From positions 124,001-188,000 of the forward strand of contig JACKJW010000001.1 in the NCBI GenBank assembly GCA_020637755.1: 64,000 nt of DNA, read 5' to 3'. Below, piece by piece: positions 1-8,538 of this stretch. Source of the DNA: Brucellaceae bacterium (GTDB lineage: Bacteria > Pseudomonadota > Alphaproteobacteria > Rhizobiales > Rhizobiaceae). Under the pieces are notes generated by a model. It saw only the letters and a list, made by a program, of their open reading frames with translations. It was not told the DNA's origin and made no database searches. Made by a program: the position numbers and the translations under genes. Each line of letters opens with the position of its first letter. Positions within the stretch are counted from its first letter, which is position 1.

Positions 1-1173
1 GACCAGGGGCGCGGCGAGGTGCGCATCATGACGGTGCACGCGTCCAAGGGACTGGAAGCGCCGGTTGTCTTTCTGGCCGACAGCGGGTCGGCGCCGTTCC
101 ACGCTTCGCATCTGCCGCAGCTGGTCAGCTACCGGCGCAAGGGCGTGGCCGACCCGGTGCGCCGCTGGCTGTGGCGCGGCCCGGCCGCCCATGCCAATGC
201 GGCATCCCGCGCCATTGACGAGGTGCTGAAGGAGAAGACGGAGGAAGAATATCGCCGCCTGCTCTACGTGGGGATGACGCGGGCGGAAGACCGCCTGATC
301 GTCTGCGGTTATCACGGCACGCGAAAGCCGGGCGATGGCACCTGGCTCAGCCTCGTGCGCGATGGGCTTGCCGATGCGCAGGCGACGGCGGTGACCCCTG
401 ATCCCGTGACCGGCCTTGAGGTGCTGCGGTTCCGCGTTTCGACGGGCACCGTCACGGTTAAGGAAAAGGCGAAGGGCGGTGCGGAAACGTCAGTGCCGCC
501 GTTGACCTTCGACCCCTCGGTGCCGCTGGAAAGACCGCGTGACCTGCCACGGCCGCTGTCACCCTCGGGAGCCGCGCTGTTGATCGAGGATATGCCGGAA
601 ACGGCCGGCCCTGCCCTGTCGCCGGTGCTGGATGGCGGGCAGGCCGCGCCGCTCGCCATCCGCCGCGGCATTGCCATCCACAAGCTGTTCCAGATGCTGC
701 CGGACATGGAACCGGAGCGGCGGCGCGATGCGGCGGCGGCCTGGCTGGCACAGACCGGTGCGGACTGGCCGGACGGCGAACAGGACCGGGCGCTCCGGAC
801 CACGCTTGCGGTATTGGATGACCCGCGTTTCCGCGACGCCTTTGCGCCGGGTTCCCGCGCCGAGGTCAACATTTCCGGCACCGTGACCGTACGCGGCCAG
901 CCGCATCAGGTGAGCGGCGTTATCGACAGGCTAGCGGTGATGGACGACCGCGTCCTCGTCCTCGATTTCAAGACCAACCGGCCTCCCCCGGTGAAGCCTG
1001 AGGATGTGCCGCAGGCCTATGTGGTGCAGATGGCGCTCTATGCCGCCCTTCTTGCGCCGCTCTATCCCGGCAGGCGCATCGAACCGGCCCTTCTCTACAC
1101 GGAAGCCGCGCGGCTTGTTGCCGTTGGCGAAGACGTGATGGCTGCCGCCCTTGCCCGACTCGGACAGGCGTGA
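1..1173 (+). CDS. addA: AddA helicase-nuclease, C-terminal part (5' end outside window)
   Basis: This is the last 390 residues of the AddA subunit of the AddAB helicase-nuclease, which processes double-strand breaks for RecA-dependent repair. The gene is open in frame from base 1 and is cut only by the window edge. Visible are the UvrD-type motif around TVHASKGLE, motif VI around YVGMTRAEDR, and near the end the RecB-like nuclease core: an upstream GVIDR, then LDFKT, then QMALY. Those are the family's Asp, Asp-x-Lys and Gln-Tyr positions. trxA follows 71 bp downstream on the same strand. addB would be expected upstream, outside the window. Confidence 0.93.
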   Translation, partial: DQGRGEVRIMTVHASKGLEAPVVFLADSGSAPFHASHLPQLVSYRRKGVADPVRRWLWRGPAAHANAASRAIDEVLKEKTEEEYRRLLYVGMTRAEDRLIVCGYHGTRKPGDGTWLSLVRDGLADAQATAVTPDPVTGLEVLRFRVSTGTVTVKEKAKGGAETSVPPLTFDPSVPLERPRDLPRPLSPSGAALLIEDMPETAGPALSPVLDGGQAAPLAIRRGIAIHKLFQMLPDMEPERRRDAAAAWLAQTGADWPDGEQDRALRTTLAVLDDPRFRDAFAPGSRAEVNISGTVTVRGQPHQVSGVIDRLAVMDDRVLVLDFKTNRPPPVKPEDVPQAYVVQMALYAALLAPLYPGRRIEPALLYTEAARLVAVGEDVMAAALARLGQA

Positions 1174-1244
1174 CAAAAGGTTGCCTTGAAGTGCCGCCGT
1201 GGCGGCCCCACATTGTGCGGGACATGATTTCAAGGAGAGCCAAG

Positions 1245-1568
1245 ATGGCGACAGTCAAGGTGGACAAGGCGAACTTCCAGTCGGAAGTTCTCGACGCAGC
1301 CGAGCCGGTTGTGGTGGATTTCTGGGCAGAATGGTGCGGCCCGTGCAAGATGATTGCCCCGGCGCTGGACGAGATCGCCGGCGAGATGGCCGGCAAGGCG
1401 AAGATCGCCAAGCTGAACATCGACGAGAACCCGGAGCTTGCCGCCCAGTTCGGCGTGCGCTCGATCCCGACGCTGATGATCTTCAAGGGCGGCGAAGTGG
1501 CCGACATGAAGGTGGGTGCCGCCCCGAAGACGGCGCTTTCGAGCTGGATTTCCGGCTCGGTCGCCTGA
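1245..1568 (+). CDS. trxA: thioredoxin 1
   Basis: Cytosolic thioredoxin of 107 residues, the usual length, which reduces disulfides in ribonucleotide reductase and other partners. It carries the WCGPC active site, the buried Asp of DFWAEW before it, and the cis-proline segment SIPTLMIF. I chose the ATG at 1245 because AAGGAGAG lies at ideal spacing and MATVKV is a family-like N-terminus; the in-frame upstream extension has no homologous character. The gene follows addA and ends just before a strong hairpin. Note that the LMW-type arsenate reductase at 32874 may use thioredoxin as reductant. Confidence 0.96.
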   Translation: MATVKVDKANFQSEVLDAAEPVVVDFWAEWCGPCKMIAPALDEIAGEMAGKAKIAKLNIDENPELAAQFGVRSIPTLMIFKGGEVADMKVGAAPKTALSSWISGSVA

Positions 1569-1595
1569 CCCTCGCATGACTTTCTTTCTTTGACG

Positions 1596-1624
1596 GAAGG
1601 CCCGGCCAGCAGCGCCGGGCCTTC
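1596..1624. terminator. bidirectional intrinsic terminator between trxA and comM
   Basis: A perfect 11-bp GC-rich stem (GAAGGCCCGGC at 1596-1606 with its complement at 1614-1624) closes a 7-nt loop and is followed by TGCCTTTTGG. It sits between the convergent ends of trxA and comM and could serve both. Confidence 0.8.
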
Positions 1625-1642
1625 TGCCTTTTGGGCTTTGCG

Positions 1643-3181
1643 TCACGCGAAGGCCGGTGATGTCATGCGCTCGGCGGCGAGCCGGTAGGAAATGGCCTCG
1701 GCCAGATGGATGCGCCCGACCTGGTCCACGGCGTCGAGATCGGCCAGCGTGCGCGCCACCTTGAGGATGCGGTGATAGGCGCGGGCAGAGAAATTCGCCT
1801 TTTCCGCCGCATCATGCAGCAGTTGCAGACCAGCCGGATCGGGCGCCGCGACGGTCTCGACCAGGGCCGTCGGGCAATGGGCGTTGGCTGTGGCGGGCGG
1901 CAGGCCCAGCGCCTCGTAGCGCGCCGACTGGATGGACCGCGCACGTGCCACGCGCGCTGCGATCGTCGCTGACGTCTCCGAGGGTGCGGGGCGGATCAGG
2001 TCGGCGGCGGTGACGGCAGGCACCTCAATGCGCAGGTCGATCCGGTCGAGCAGCGGGCCTGAAATGCGGGCCTGATACTCGCTGCGGCATTTCGGGCCGC
2101 GCGCACATTGGTGGCCGGGTTCGCCCGCCATGCCACAGCGGCAGGGGTTCATGGCTCCGATCAGTTGGATCCGCCCGGGATAGGTGATGCGGTGGTTGGC
2201 GCGGGCAATGGCGCATTCCCCGGTTTCCAGCGGCTGGCGCAGCGAATCCAGCACGACCGGCGAAAACTCGGGAAACTCATCGAGGAACAGCACGCCATTA
2301 TGGGCGAGCGAGACCTCGCCCGGCCGCGCCCGGATGCCACCGCCGACCATGGCGGCCATGGAGGCGGAATGGTGGGGGGCGCGGAAAGGCCTGCGATCCG
2401 ACAGCCTGCCACCGGCCAGTTCGCCCGCGATCGACGCGATCATCGACACGTCGAGCAATTCGCGCGGCGTCAGTCTCGGCAGGATGGAGGGCAGGCGCTG
2501 GGCCAGCATGGACTTGCCGGAACCGGGCGGGCCGACCATCAGCAGATTATGGCCACCGGCGGCGGCGACTTCGAGCGCACGCTTGGCGGTTTCCTGCCCC
2601 TTGATGTCGGCCATGTCGGGAAGGTTGGCCGCACCCTGACGGATCATCGGCTCGGGCCGCGACAGGACCTGCGTGCCACGGAAATGATTGGCGATGGCAA
2701 TCAGCGAACGCGGCGCAAGGATGTCGATCTCCTCGCCCGCCCAGGCCGCCTCGGAACCGGAGTCCTTCGGGCAGATCAGCCCGCGCCCCAGCGCGTTCGC
2801 CGCCATGGCCGCCGGAAGGGCTCCGTTGACGGCGGCAATCGTGCCGTCCAGCGCGAGTTCACCCAGCACGACAAAGCCCGACAGCGCATCGGAGGGAACG
2901 GCCCCCAGCGCCGCCATCAGGCCGAGCGCAATCGGCAGATCGTAATGGCTGCCCTCCTTGGGCAGGTCCGCCGGTGCCAGATTGATGGTGACCTTGCGCG
3001 CGGGCATGGACAGGCCGGAGGCATGGAGTGCCGCCTGAACGCGTTCGCGGCTTTCGGCCACCGCCTTGTCCGGCAGGCCGACAATGTGCATCCCGACCTT
3101 GCCGGGCGCGACCATGACCTGGACATCGACGGGCTTGGCCTCGATGCCCTCGAAGGCGACCGTGTGAACATGCGAAACCAT
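1643..3181 (-). CDS. comM: ComM/YifB family Mg-chelatase-like AAA+ ATPase
   Basis: A 512-residue AAA+ protein of the ComM/YifB family. In naturally transformable bacteria ComM is a hexameric helicase that drives branch migration of incoming DNA. The N-terminal Lon-protease-like fold (about residues 1-170) is followed by Walker A GPPGSGKS, Walker B LFLDEFPEF, and a C-terminal zinc-binding CRCG/C motif region (NPCRCGMAGEPG and a following CARG). I chose the start MVSHVHT at 3181 since it matches the family N-terminus; an in-frame ATG at 3214 adds 11 unlike residues. The gene is convergent with trxA and divergent from the glycosyltransferase cassette. Natural competence of this organism cannot be inferred from this gene alone. 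Confidence 0.93.
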   Translation of the reverse strand: MVSHVHTVAFEGIEAKPVDVQVMVAPGKVGMHIVGLPDKAVAESRERVQAALHASGLSMPARKVTINLAPADLPKEGSHYDLPIALGLMAALGAVPSDALSGFVVLGELALDGTIAAVNGALPAAMAANALGRGLICPKDSGSEAAWAGEEIDILAPRSLIAIANHFRGTQVLSRPEPMIRQGAANLPDMADIKGQETAKRALEVAAAGGHNLLMVGPPGSGKSMLAQRLPSILPRLTPRELLDVSMIASIAGELAGGRLSDRRPFRAPHHSASMAAMVGGGIRARPGEVSLAHNGVLFLDEFPEFSPVVLDSLRQPLETGECAIARANHRITYPGRIQLIGAMNPCRCGMAGEPGHQCARGPKCRSEYQARISGPLLDRIDLRIEVPAVTAADLIRPAPSETSATIAARVARARSIQSARYEALGLPPATANAHCPTALVETVAAPDPAGLQLLHDAAEKANFSARAYHRILKVARTLADLDAVDQVGRIHLAEAISYRLAAERMTSPAFA

Positions 3182-3422
3182 CGGCGCAACTCCGCGCTTG
3201 CCGGCGTCCCACATCCGCCGGAATGACCATCCTGTTCAGCACGGCGGCATCCAAGCACAGCAGCCAGATCAAAGCAAGAACATTTGCGGAACTTTAATCA
3301 CGCCCCGCGCGAGAATGGTTGTGGCCGGTTGTGCAAGGGGAACGGATTGAGGCGGCAGCGCGCCATTAAGCCCATCATAACGAAAGGCCGCTAGGCTGCC
3401 CGCAAAACCGGACCATAAGGAC

Positions 3423-4640
3423 ATGACCAAAATGACTGCGTTCCCGGCGATCGATGAGGCCAACAGCCAGGCCATCGAGCTCACCATCCTGATGCCCTGC
3501 CTGAACGAGGCCGAGACGCTGGCCATCTGCATCAACAAGGCGAAGGGCTATCTGGAGCGTTCCGGTGTGACGGGCGAGGTGCTGATTGCAGACAATGGCT
3601 CGACCGACGGCTCGCAGGAGATTGCCCGTTCGCTTGGCGCGCGTGTCGTGCCGGTGGCCGACCGTGGTTATGGCGCGGCGCTGATCGGCGGCATCAAGGC
3701 CGCGCACGGCACCTACATCATCATGGGCGATGCCGACGACAGCTACGACTTCTCCGCGCTCGACGCCTTCGTGGAGCGCCTGCGCGGCGGGGCTGACCTT
3801 GTGATGGGCAACCGCTTTGCCGGCGGCATTTCGGATGGCGCCATGCCGTTCCTGCACCGCTATCTCGGCAACCCGGTGCTCAGCTTCATCGGCCGCCTGT
3901 TCTTCAAGATTTCCACCGGCGACTTCCATTGCGGGCTGCGCGGCTTCCGCGCCGACAGTATCCGCAAGCTGGAGCTCCAGACCACCGGCATGGAGTTCGC
4001 CTCCGAAATGGTGGTGCGCAGTGCGCTCGAAGGGCTGAAGGTGGAAGAAGTTCCGACCACGCTCAAACCTGACGGCCGGTCACGCCCGCCGCATCTGCGC
4101 ACCTGGCGCGACGGCTGGCGCCACCTGAAATTCCTGCTGATGTACAATCCGCGCTGGCTGTTTGCCATTCCCGGCGTGACGCTCGGTGTCACCGGTTTCC
4201 TGCTGGCTGCCGCGCTGTTCTTCGGACCGCTGGAAATCGCCGGCGGCCTGACGCTCGATCTCAATGCCTTCGTGGCCGGCTGCTTCATGATGGTGGCGGG
4301 CGTGCAGCTTCTCACCTTCGGCATCCTGTCGCGCTACTACGCGGCGATTACCGGCCTGCTGCCCTCGACGAAGAACTCGACCTGGCTGCTGGAAAATGTC
4401 CACACCGACAGGCTGGTCATCAATGCCGCGATCTGTCTTGCAGCCGGCATCGGCTATTTCGGCTATGCGATGTTCCAGTGGAGCTCGGCCGGTTTCGGCT
4501 CGCTGGTCGCCCCGGTCATTCCGCGCGTCGTGGTGCTCGGCCTCACCCTCATCACGCTCGGCCTTCAGCTGTTCTTCTCCGGATTCCTGCTCGGTGTGCT
4601 GAAAATCCCCGTGGAACGCAACAAGGTACGGCAGGGCTGA
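3423..4640 (+). CDS. GT2 family membrane glycosyltransferase, GtrB/DPM1-like
   Basis: A 405-residue inverting family 2 glycosyltransferase. The GT-A domain (about residues 18-235) has the start TILMPCLNEAET and a DAD metal-binding motif at 103-105 (GDADDSYD). About four hydrophobic segments follow (roughly 246-268, 283-302, 333-351 and 365-391). Enzymes of this build usually move a hexose from a nucleotide sugar to undecaprenyl phosphate at the inner membrane. The next gene, a GtrA protein, starts 1 bp after the stop and a GT-C membrane enzyme follows, so it probably acts as the GtrB component of a three-part glycan modification system. The sugar is unknown. Confidence 0.88.
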   Translation: MTKMTAFPAIDEANSQAIELTILMPCLNEAETLAICINKAKGYLERSGVTGEVLIADNGSTDGSQEIARSLGARVVPVADRGYGAALIGGIKAAHGTYIIMGDADDSYDFSALDAFVERLRGGADLVMGNRFAGGISDGAMPFLHRYLGNPVLSFIGRLFFKISTGDFHCGLRGFRADSIRKLELQTTGMEFASEMVVRSALEGLKVEEVPTTLKPDGRSRPPHLRTWRDGWRHLKFLLMYNPRWLFAIPGVTLGVTGFLLAAALFFGPLEIAGGLTLDLNAFVAGCFMMVAGVQLLTFGILSRYYAAITGLLPSTKNSTWLLENVHTDRLVINAAICLAAGIGYFGYAMFQWSSAGFGSLVAPVIPRVVVLGLTLITLGLQLFFSGFLLGVLKIPVERNKVRQG

Positions 4641-4641
4641 C

Positions 4642-5043
4642 ATGCGCACGGTACTGACACGGCTGACCGGCCATTCCGCCGCCCGTTTCCTGCTGACGGG
4701 CGCGGGCGGTGCCATGCTGCTTTTCGCGCTGATGCTGGCCTTTTCCAAGGCGGGCGTTGCACCCTTCGCGGCCAGCGCCATCGCCTATGTCCTGTCTTTT
4801 GCGACGGTCTACAGCATTCATCGAAGCTGGACCTTTCCAGGCCGGGCCAGCCACAGGCATGCGCTGCCGCGCTACCTGATCATCCAGCTTGTGGCGGCGC
4901 TGTTTTCCGGCTTCGTCGCGCAGGCGCTGGTCGTGCGCTTCGGATTTGATCCGGTGGCCATGGCCGCCTGCACCACGATTGCCGCCAGCATCTTCAGCTA
5001 TTTCGCTTCCTCGCTGTGGGCTTTCGCTGCCCCGGCCTCCTGA
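4642..5043 (+). CDS. GtrA family membrane protein (putative lipid-linked sugar flippase)
   Basis: A 133-residue protein with four hydrophobic segments, the size and shape of GtrA/DPMS1 proteins. It has the family features FLLTGAGGA near the N-terminus, SFATVYSIHRSWTF in the middle loop, and a C-terminal aromatic helix. GtrA proteins are thought to flip undecaprenyl-phosphate-glucose to the periplasm or to stabilise the partner transferase. The gene is coupled to the GT2 gene (ATG 1 bp after its stop), and the GT-C gene starts 12 bp downstream. These spacings indicate one operon. Confidence 0.88.
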   Translation: MRTVLTRLTGHSAARFLLTGAGGAMLLFALMLAFSKAGVAPFAASAIAYVLSFATVYSIHRSWTFPGRASHRHALPRYLIIQLVAALFSGFVAQALVVRFGFDPVAMAACTTIAASIFSYFASSLWAFAAPAS

Positions 5044-5055
5044 GGAGACACGCGC

Positions 5056-6891
5056 ATGACCATGGCCATCCCCGCAGAGGCCGGCAACCGCCGCACGCCC
5101 CGCGTCCTGATCGGAGACATGGCAGCCGCGCTTGCCTGCATCGCACTCTACGGCCTGCTGCTGACGGCGAGCCGCATGCTCACCGGGCTGGAACTGCCGG
5201 CCGACAATGATTCCATGCTGCGCCTTGTCATGGTGCGCGACCTTCTCAACGGTCAGGGATGGTTCGATCCGCAACTGAGCCGCATGGGCCTGGAGGGCGG
5301 CTTTCCCATGCACTGGTCACGCCTGGTCGATGCGCCGATAGCGGCGATCATCCTGGCCGGAAACGCGCTCGGCCTCGACGGCGAAGGCGCCGCCGCAATT
5401 GTCTGGCCGCTAACCCTGATGGCACTGGCGCTGTTCGCCGTCATCCGCGCGGCGCGCGCCTATGGCGGGGAGGCCGCAACGCTGCCCGCCGCCATCATCG
5501 GCACGGTCACCTTCTACTCGGTCTCGATCTTCTCCATCGGCCAGTTCGACCATCACAACGTACAGCTCACGCTGGCCCTGTTCCTGCTGCTTGCCTTCCT
5601 GCACGACCGCAAGCCTCTGCGCCGCGGCCTGCTGGCCGGTTTCATGGCCGCTGGCATGCTGGCGGTCGGCATGGAAACGACCCATTTCGTTGCCGCTGCC
5701 GGGGCCGGTGCGGTACTTGTCTTCGTTCTGGAGGGTGCAGGCGGACGCCGCTTTGCGGGCGGCTTCGGCCTTGCCTTTGCCGGTGGGCTGGCCTCGGCCT
5801 TCTTCATCACGGTCGGCCCGGCGGCATGGGGTGCGGTAGCCTGCGATGCGCTGTCCTCCGTCCATCTCGTGCTGGGATCGCTCGCCGGGATCGGGCTTGC
5901 GGTGATCGCCGGAGCCGGAGCCAACCGCACGCCGCCTGCACGCATGATGCTTTCGGGAGCGCTCGCCATCCTCCTCGGCGTGGCAGCGGTCACGCTCTAC
6001 CCGAATTGCCTTGCCGCCCCCTATGCCGGACTTGATCCGCTGCTGCATGATTTCTGGCTCGATCACGTGATCGAGGCGCGGCCAGCCCTCTCCTTCCTTG
6101 GCGAAAATGTCCCGCTGGTTGCCAGCCGTCTTGCAACGCCGCTCGTGGCGCTCGGCGTCGTCGTCTGGCAGGCGCGCAAGGGCGGGTTCGCCCACAAGCA
6201 TTTCGTGCTGGGCGCGTTCCTTCTGGCAGCCACGCTCATCACGGTCTGGCAGGTGCGCGGGTCCAACTTTGCCGTGGCGATCGCCGTGGTGCCGCTGGCC
6301 ACACTGGTCGCGGGCCTTCGCCAGCGCGCGACGGCGGACAGGGCTGCGACGGCCGACACGCTGAAGATGGCGCTCGGCTGGCTCGTCTCGGTCAATCTCG
6401 TCTGGGGGTCACTGGCCTCGCTCGCCTTCCCGCCGGCCAAGGCCGCGCAGATGCGGTCGCAAGTGGCATCCGCCGGGGCGGCTCCGTCTGCGGCAATCAA
6501 GGTGGACCCGAACTTCTCCGAATGCCTCAATGCGCAGGCGCTCGACGACCTCAACAGGCTATCGCCGCAGACAATCCTCGCGGTTTCCAACCTCGGATCA
6601 GCGCTGCTGCTGCACACAAATCACCGGACGCTGAGCGGCCCCTATCACCGCAACATTGCGGGCAACCTTGCCGCCATCAAGGCCTTCACCGGCGCACCGG
6701 AGGAAGCGCGCAGGATCGCGCGGGAGGCCGGTGCCACACTCTTCGTGCATTGCGCCGGCAATCCGGAGACGGCCTTCTTCGCCGCCCGCAGGCGCGAGGG
6801 AATGCTGGGGCAGGTGGTAGCGGGCAAGGTGCCGGACTGGCTGGAACCCGTGCTGGAGAATGGCGCGATCAGCGCCTGGCGCATCCGCTGA
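5056..6891 (+). CDS. GT-C fold polytopic membrane glycosyltransferase, STT3-like motifs
   Basis: A 611-residue polytopic membrane protein with about ten to twelve hydrophobic segments and a C-terminal soluble tail from about residue 480. After the first membrane segment it carries DND at 50-52, the acidic pair position of GT-C enzymes, then MHWSR at 85-89 and FDHHNVQ at 164-170. These are reminiscent of the first external loop and the DHH motif of oligosaccharyltransferase-like proteins. As the third gene after GT2 and GtrA, it is the likely periplasmic transferase that moves the flipped sugar onto a surface glycan. The acceptor is unknown. I recognise the fold class, not a named gene. Confidence 0.75.
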   Translation: MTMAIPAEAGNRRTPRVLIGDMAAALACIALYGLLLTASRMLTGLELPADNDSMLRLVMVRDLLNGQGWFDPQLSRMGLEGGFPMHWSRLVDAPIAAIILAGNALGLDGEGAAAIVWPLTLMALALFAVIRAARAYGGEAATLPAAIIGTVTFYSVSIFSIGQFDHHNVQLTLALFLLLAFLHDRKPLRRGLLAGFMAAGMLAVGMETTHFVAAAGAGAVLVFVLEGAGGRRFAGGFGLAFAGGLASAFFITVGPAAWGAVACDALSSVHLVLGSLAGIGLAVIAGAGANRTPPARMMLSGALAILLGVAAVTLYPNCLAAPYAGLDPLLHDFWLDHVIEARPALSFLGENVPLVASRLATPLVALGVVVWQARKGGFAHKHFVLGAFLLAATLITVWQVRGSNFAVAIAVVPLATLVAGLRQRATADRAATADTLKMALGWLVSVNLVWGSLASLAFPPAKAAQMRSQVASAGAAPSAAIKVDPNFSECLNAQALDDLNRLSPQTILAVSNLGSALLLHTNHRTLSGPYHRNIAGNLAAIKAFTGAPEEARRIAREAGATLFVHCAGNPETAFFAARRREGMLGQVVAGKVPDWLEPVLENGAISAWRIR

Positions 6892-6904
6892 CGCCGCGGG
6901 ACGC

Positions 6905-7852
6905 TCAGCGCGCGGCCACGCGCTTCTCCACCGCATCCCAGAACAGCGCTGCAATGTCAGCGCCGCCGAACTTCTTGACCTCCCGCACACCTGTGGGCGA
7001 GGTCACGTTGATCTCGGTGAGGTAATCGCCGATCACGTCGATACCGACGAGCGTGAAGCCGCGCTCGCGCAGGAACGGCCCGATGCGGGCGCAGATTTCC
7101 TTTTCGCGCTCTGTCAGCTCGGAATGTTCCGCCCGGCCGCCCACATGCATGTTGGAGCGGCTGTCGTGCTCGGCGGGAACACGGTTGATCGCGCCGACCG
7201 GTTCACCTTCGATCAGGATGATGCGCTTGTCGCCCTTGCGCACATCCGGCAGATATTGCTGCACGATGAAGGGTTCACGGAACATCTGCTCGAACATTTC
7301 CAGCAGCGAGGACAGGTTCCGGTCATCCTCGCGCATGTGGAAGATGCCCGCCCCGCCATTGCCGTAGAGCGGCTTGATGATGATGTCGCCGTGCTTCTTT
7401 CGGAAGGCGGCCACCTCGGCGCGGTCGCGCGTGATGAGCGTCGCGGGCATCAGATCGGGAAACTCGGTGACAAAGATCTTTTCGGGCGAATTACGCACCC
7501 AGGCCGGATCGTTGACGACGAGTGTTTCGGGGTGGATCCGCTCCAGCACATGGGTCGTGGTGATGTAATTCATGTCAAATGGCGGGTCCTGGCGCAGCAG
7601 CACCACGTCCATCTGCGACAGGTCGGTGCGCACGGCCTCGCCCAGCGCGACGTGGTTGCCCTTCACGTCCCGCACGGTCATCGGCTCAAGGCGGGCGAAA
7701 ACCTTGCCGTCTTCCTGGGTCAGCCGGTCCGGCGTGTAGTGGAACAGGGCATGGCCGCGCGCCTGCGCCTCCAGGCTCAGCGCAAAGGTGGTGTCGCCCG
7801 CGATGTTGATGGTGGCGACATGATCCATCTGGACCGCGATCTTCAGGGCCAT
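6905..7852 (-). CDS. gshB: glutathione synthase
   Basis: A 315-residue ATP-grasp enzyme that joins gamma-glutamylcysteine and glycine to make glutathione, the last step of the pathway. The start MALKIAVQMD at 7852 is the family start; the longer upstream reading lacks homology. Visible are the substrate region RQDPPFDMNY, the flexible ATP-grasp loop KPLYGNGGAGI, and the C-terminal FVGID-like segment VGIDVIGDYLTEINVTSPTG, which is strongly conserved in GshB. It is convergent with the GT-C gene (13 bp apart) and divergent from the response regulator gene. Confidence 0.97.
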   Translation of the reverse strand: MALKIAVQMDHVATINIAGDTTFALSLEAQARGHALFHYTPDRLTQEDGKVFARLEPMTVRDVKGNHVALGEAVRTDLSQMDVVLLRQDPPFDMNYITTTHVLERIHPETLVVNDPAWVRNSPEKIFVTEFPDLMPATLITRDRAEVAAFRKKHGDIIIKPLYGNGGAGIFHMREDDRNLSSLLEMFEQMFREPFIVQQYLPDVRKGDKRIILIEGEPVGAINRVPAEHDSRSNMHVGGRAEHSELTEREKEICARIGPFLRERGFTLVGIDVIGDYLTEINVTSPTGVREVKKFGGADIAALFWDAVEKRVAAR

Positions 7853-8059
7853 GGGCTGCTTCCTCGTTTGTCGCACCGGGCGGGCCGGCGGCATTTCCCG
7901 GTGAGTGATGTAGCGGTTCAGCCGCGCCTTGCCAATGCGCAGGGATCGCACAGCTTTTTGAAACGGGCTTGCCTTGCCAGCGGTTGCCCGGCACGGATAG
8001 CATGCGTGCTGCCACGTTTGCGAATCGTGCGGGTTCGCAGTTGCTGGAAGGGGCCCGAC

Positions 8060-8464
8060 ATGAAGACGGCGGATTGGGACGCGCCGGGTGCGAGACGCGT
8101 TCTCGTGGCCGACGACAATGATGTCAACCAGCTTGTCTTTCGCGCGACCCTTGAAGATGCAGGTTATGCGGTGCGCATTACCGGGGATGGCCGCAAAACG
8201 GTGGAAGCCGCGCTTGAAGACCGTCCGGAACTGATCGTGATGGACATCACCATGCCGGTTCTCGACGGTTACGACGCGATCGGCCTGATCCGCCGGTCCG
8301 GCACGCAAAACAGCTACCATCCCTTCATCGTGGCCGTGACGGCGCTGGCCGGGAAGGCCGATGAACAGAAGTGCCTTGATGCGGGCGCCGACGCCTATCT
8401 GGCCAAGCCCGTCAGTCCCGACAGGCTGGTCGCCCTGCTGCAGGATGTGGCGCGGCCCGGTTGA
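8060..8464 (+). CDS. single-domain response regulator (CheY/DivK-like)
   Basis: A 134-residue stand-alone receiver domain. The acidic pair is in ADDND, the phosphoacceptor is Asp62 in VMDITMPVLDG, the switch Thr is in VAVTAL, and the conserved Lys is in LAKPVS, so it should be phosphorylatable. There is no output domain. The ATG at 8060 follows GAAGGGG. The in-frame reading further upstream is antisense to gshB and is not real. A GGDEF-EAL gene starts 74 bp downstream, so the pair may form a phosphorelay-to-c-di-GMP module. The length fits DivK, but I cannot tell orthology. Confidence 0.9.
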   Translation: MKTADWDAPGARRVLVADDNDVNQLVFRATLEDAGYAVRITGDGRKTVEAALEDRPELIVMDITMPVLDGYDAIGLIRRSGTQNSYHPFIVAVTALAGKADEQKCLDAGADAYLAKPVSPDRLVALLQDVARPG

Positions 8465-8538
8465 AACCGGCACGCTCACCACTTTTCAACGTTTTTGGCC
8501 GATAATTCGCCGCACAGGGAAAACCAGGGCGAACAGGC

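Noticed and set aside
6860..8059. Long N-terminal extension of the response regulator
   Set aside because: This part is antisense to gshB; the receiver domain and a good ribosome site define the start at 8060.
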